DNA of 64,000 bases. Origin: Xylanibacter rarus. GTDB lineage: Bacteria > Bacteroidota > Bacteroidia > Bacteroidales > Bacteroidaceae. Position 1 is the first letter of the stretch, and each line of letters starts with the position of its first letter. Under the pieces are notes generated by a model. It did no database searches. It was given only the letters and a program-made list of their open reading frames with translations, and was not told where the DNA came from. Shown one piece after another: positions 63,673 through 64,000 of the stretch. The stretch is from positions 1 through 64,000 of the forward strand of contig NZ_LFQU01000011.1 of the NCBI RefSeq assembly GCF_001275135.1. The letters are read 5' to 3'. Both the position numbers and the translations under genes were made by a program.

Positions 63673-63704
63673 CAAATATATTGTTTTTTAAAGTTTTACC
63701 CAAA
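63673..63704 (-). promoter_or_regulatory. Promoter of RNA copy 2
   Basis: On the minus strand, TTTG (63704-63701) and TATATTTG (63680-63673) are 20 nt apart, about 48 nt before the structured element. From 63705 to the window end I see only AT-rich sequence. Confidence 0.7.
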
Positions 63705-64000
63705 TAAAATAAAGAATAATTATGTTAAAATTAAAAGAATGTTAACATTATGTATACATTTGATTATGTGTTAAATATGAAATGAATAGATAGCTATTTT
63801 ATGGAATTGTTTTCTTTTATCTTCAACTAACTTGTATTTTTGTATCAACTTTATTTGTAGATATTTTAATGTTTTGATGTTTCTATAGTGTAACTAAATA
63901 TGTGTAATTCATGTTAAAACGTCAGTTGGTTGTTGTCGTGTGAAAGTTGGAATATAGAGAATTTTTAGTGCTTATTATTGGATCAGTTATGCAATTTATG

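Overview
The window is almost certainly from a Prevotellaceae-like member of the Bacteroidales. The supporting evidence is Bacteroidetes-type promoters (TTTG, then 19-21 nt, then TAnnTTTG), type IX secretion (T9SS) sorting tails, a GLPGLI protein, a BACON lipoprotein, DUF4827 and DUF5690 proteins, TamL in place of TamA, and TPR regulators that are membrane anchored. The last 2 kb is visibly more AT-rich than the rest.

Layout. 0.5-2.1 kb is a decayed LRR plus transglutaminase gene. 2.5-4.9 kb holds LemA/HtpX and a small lytic transglycosylase. 6-7 kb is queD-queE for queuosine. 8.2-13.9 kb is one tight operon: DUF5690 carrier, FAD oxidoreductase, EtfB, ferredoxin-EtfA and a porin. An initiator tRNA lies at 14.4 kb. 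A TetR regulator, fabG and a pseudouridine synthase follow. 17.7-24.7 kb is tamB (frameshifted) and tamL. 25.5-29.7 kb holds a sugar nucleotidyltransferase, an NrnA-like DHH phosphoesterase, a DUF4827 lipoprotein and glmM. LrgAB and a VapE-like ATPase with a hairpin-rich tail run to 33.8 kb. Three T9SS cargo genes occupy 34-40.6 kb, followed by an AraC-type TPR regulator, a CstA carrier, YeiH with a LysR regulator, an Oar-like receptor with a BACON/OB lipoprotein, and a GLPGLI/outer-membrane-barrel/TPR-regulator set.

The most notable region is 58-63.7 kb, read on the minus strand. It encodes a CXXX-repeat ribosomal peptide system: two Cys-rich precursors with twin-arginine leaders, a radical SAM/SPASM enzyme, a SPASM-only partner and a small modification protein, then tatA and tatC in overlapping frames. 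One precursor carries a lipobox and a FISUMP domain between two Cys-repeat blocks, and is split by a slip in an A7 tract. Upstream lie two copies of an 80-nt structured RNA, each behind a canonical promoter, and a third structured element ending in U7. I infer that the peptides are modified in the cytoplasm and exported folded by their own Tat translocase, one as a lipoprotein.

There are also two inverted pairs of dispersed intergenic repeats (14.7/25 kb and 5.5/42.6 kb). All family names come from recognising motifs; no search was run.
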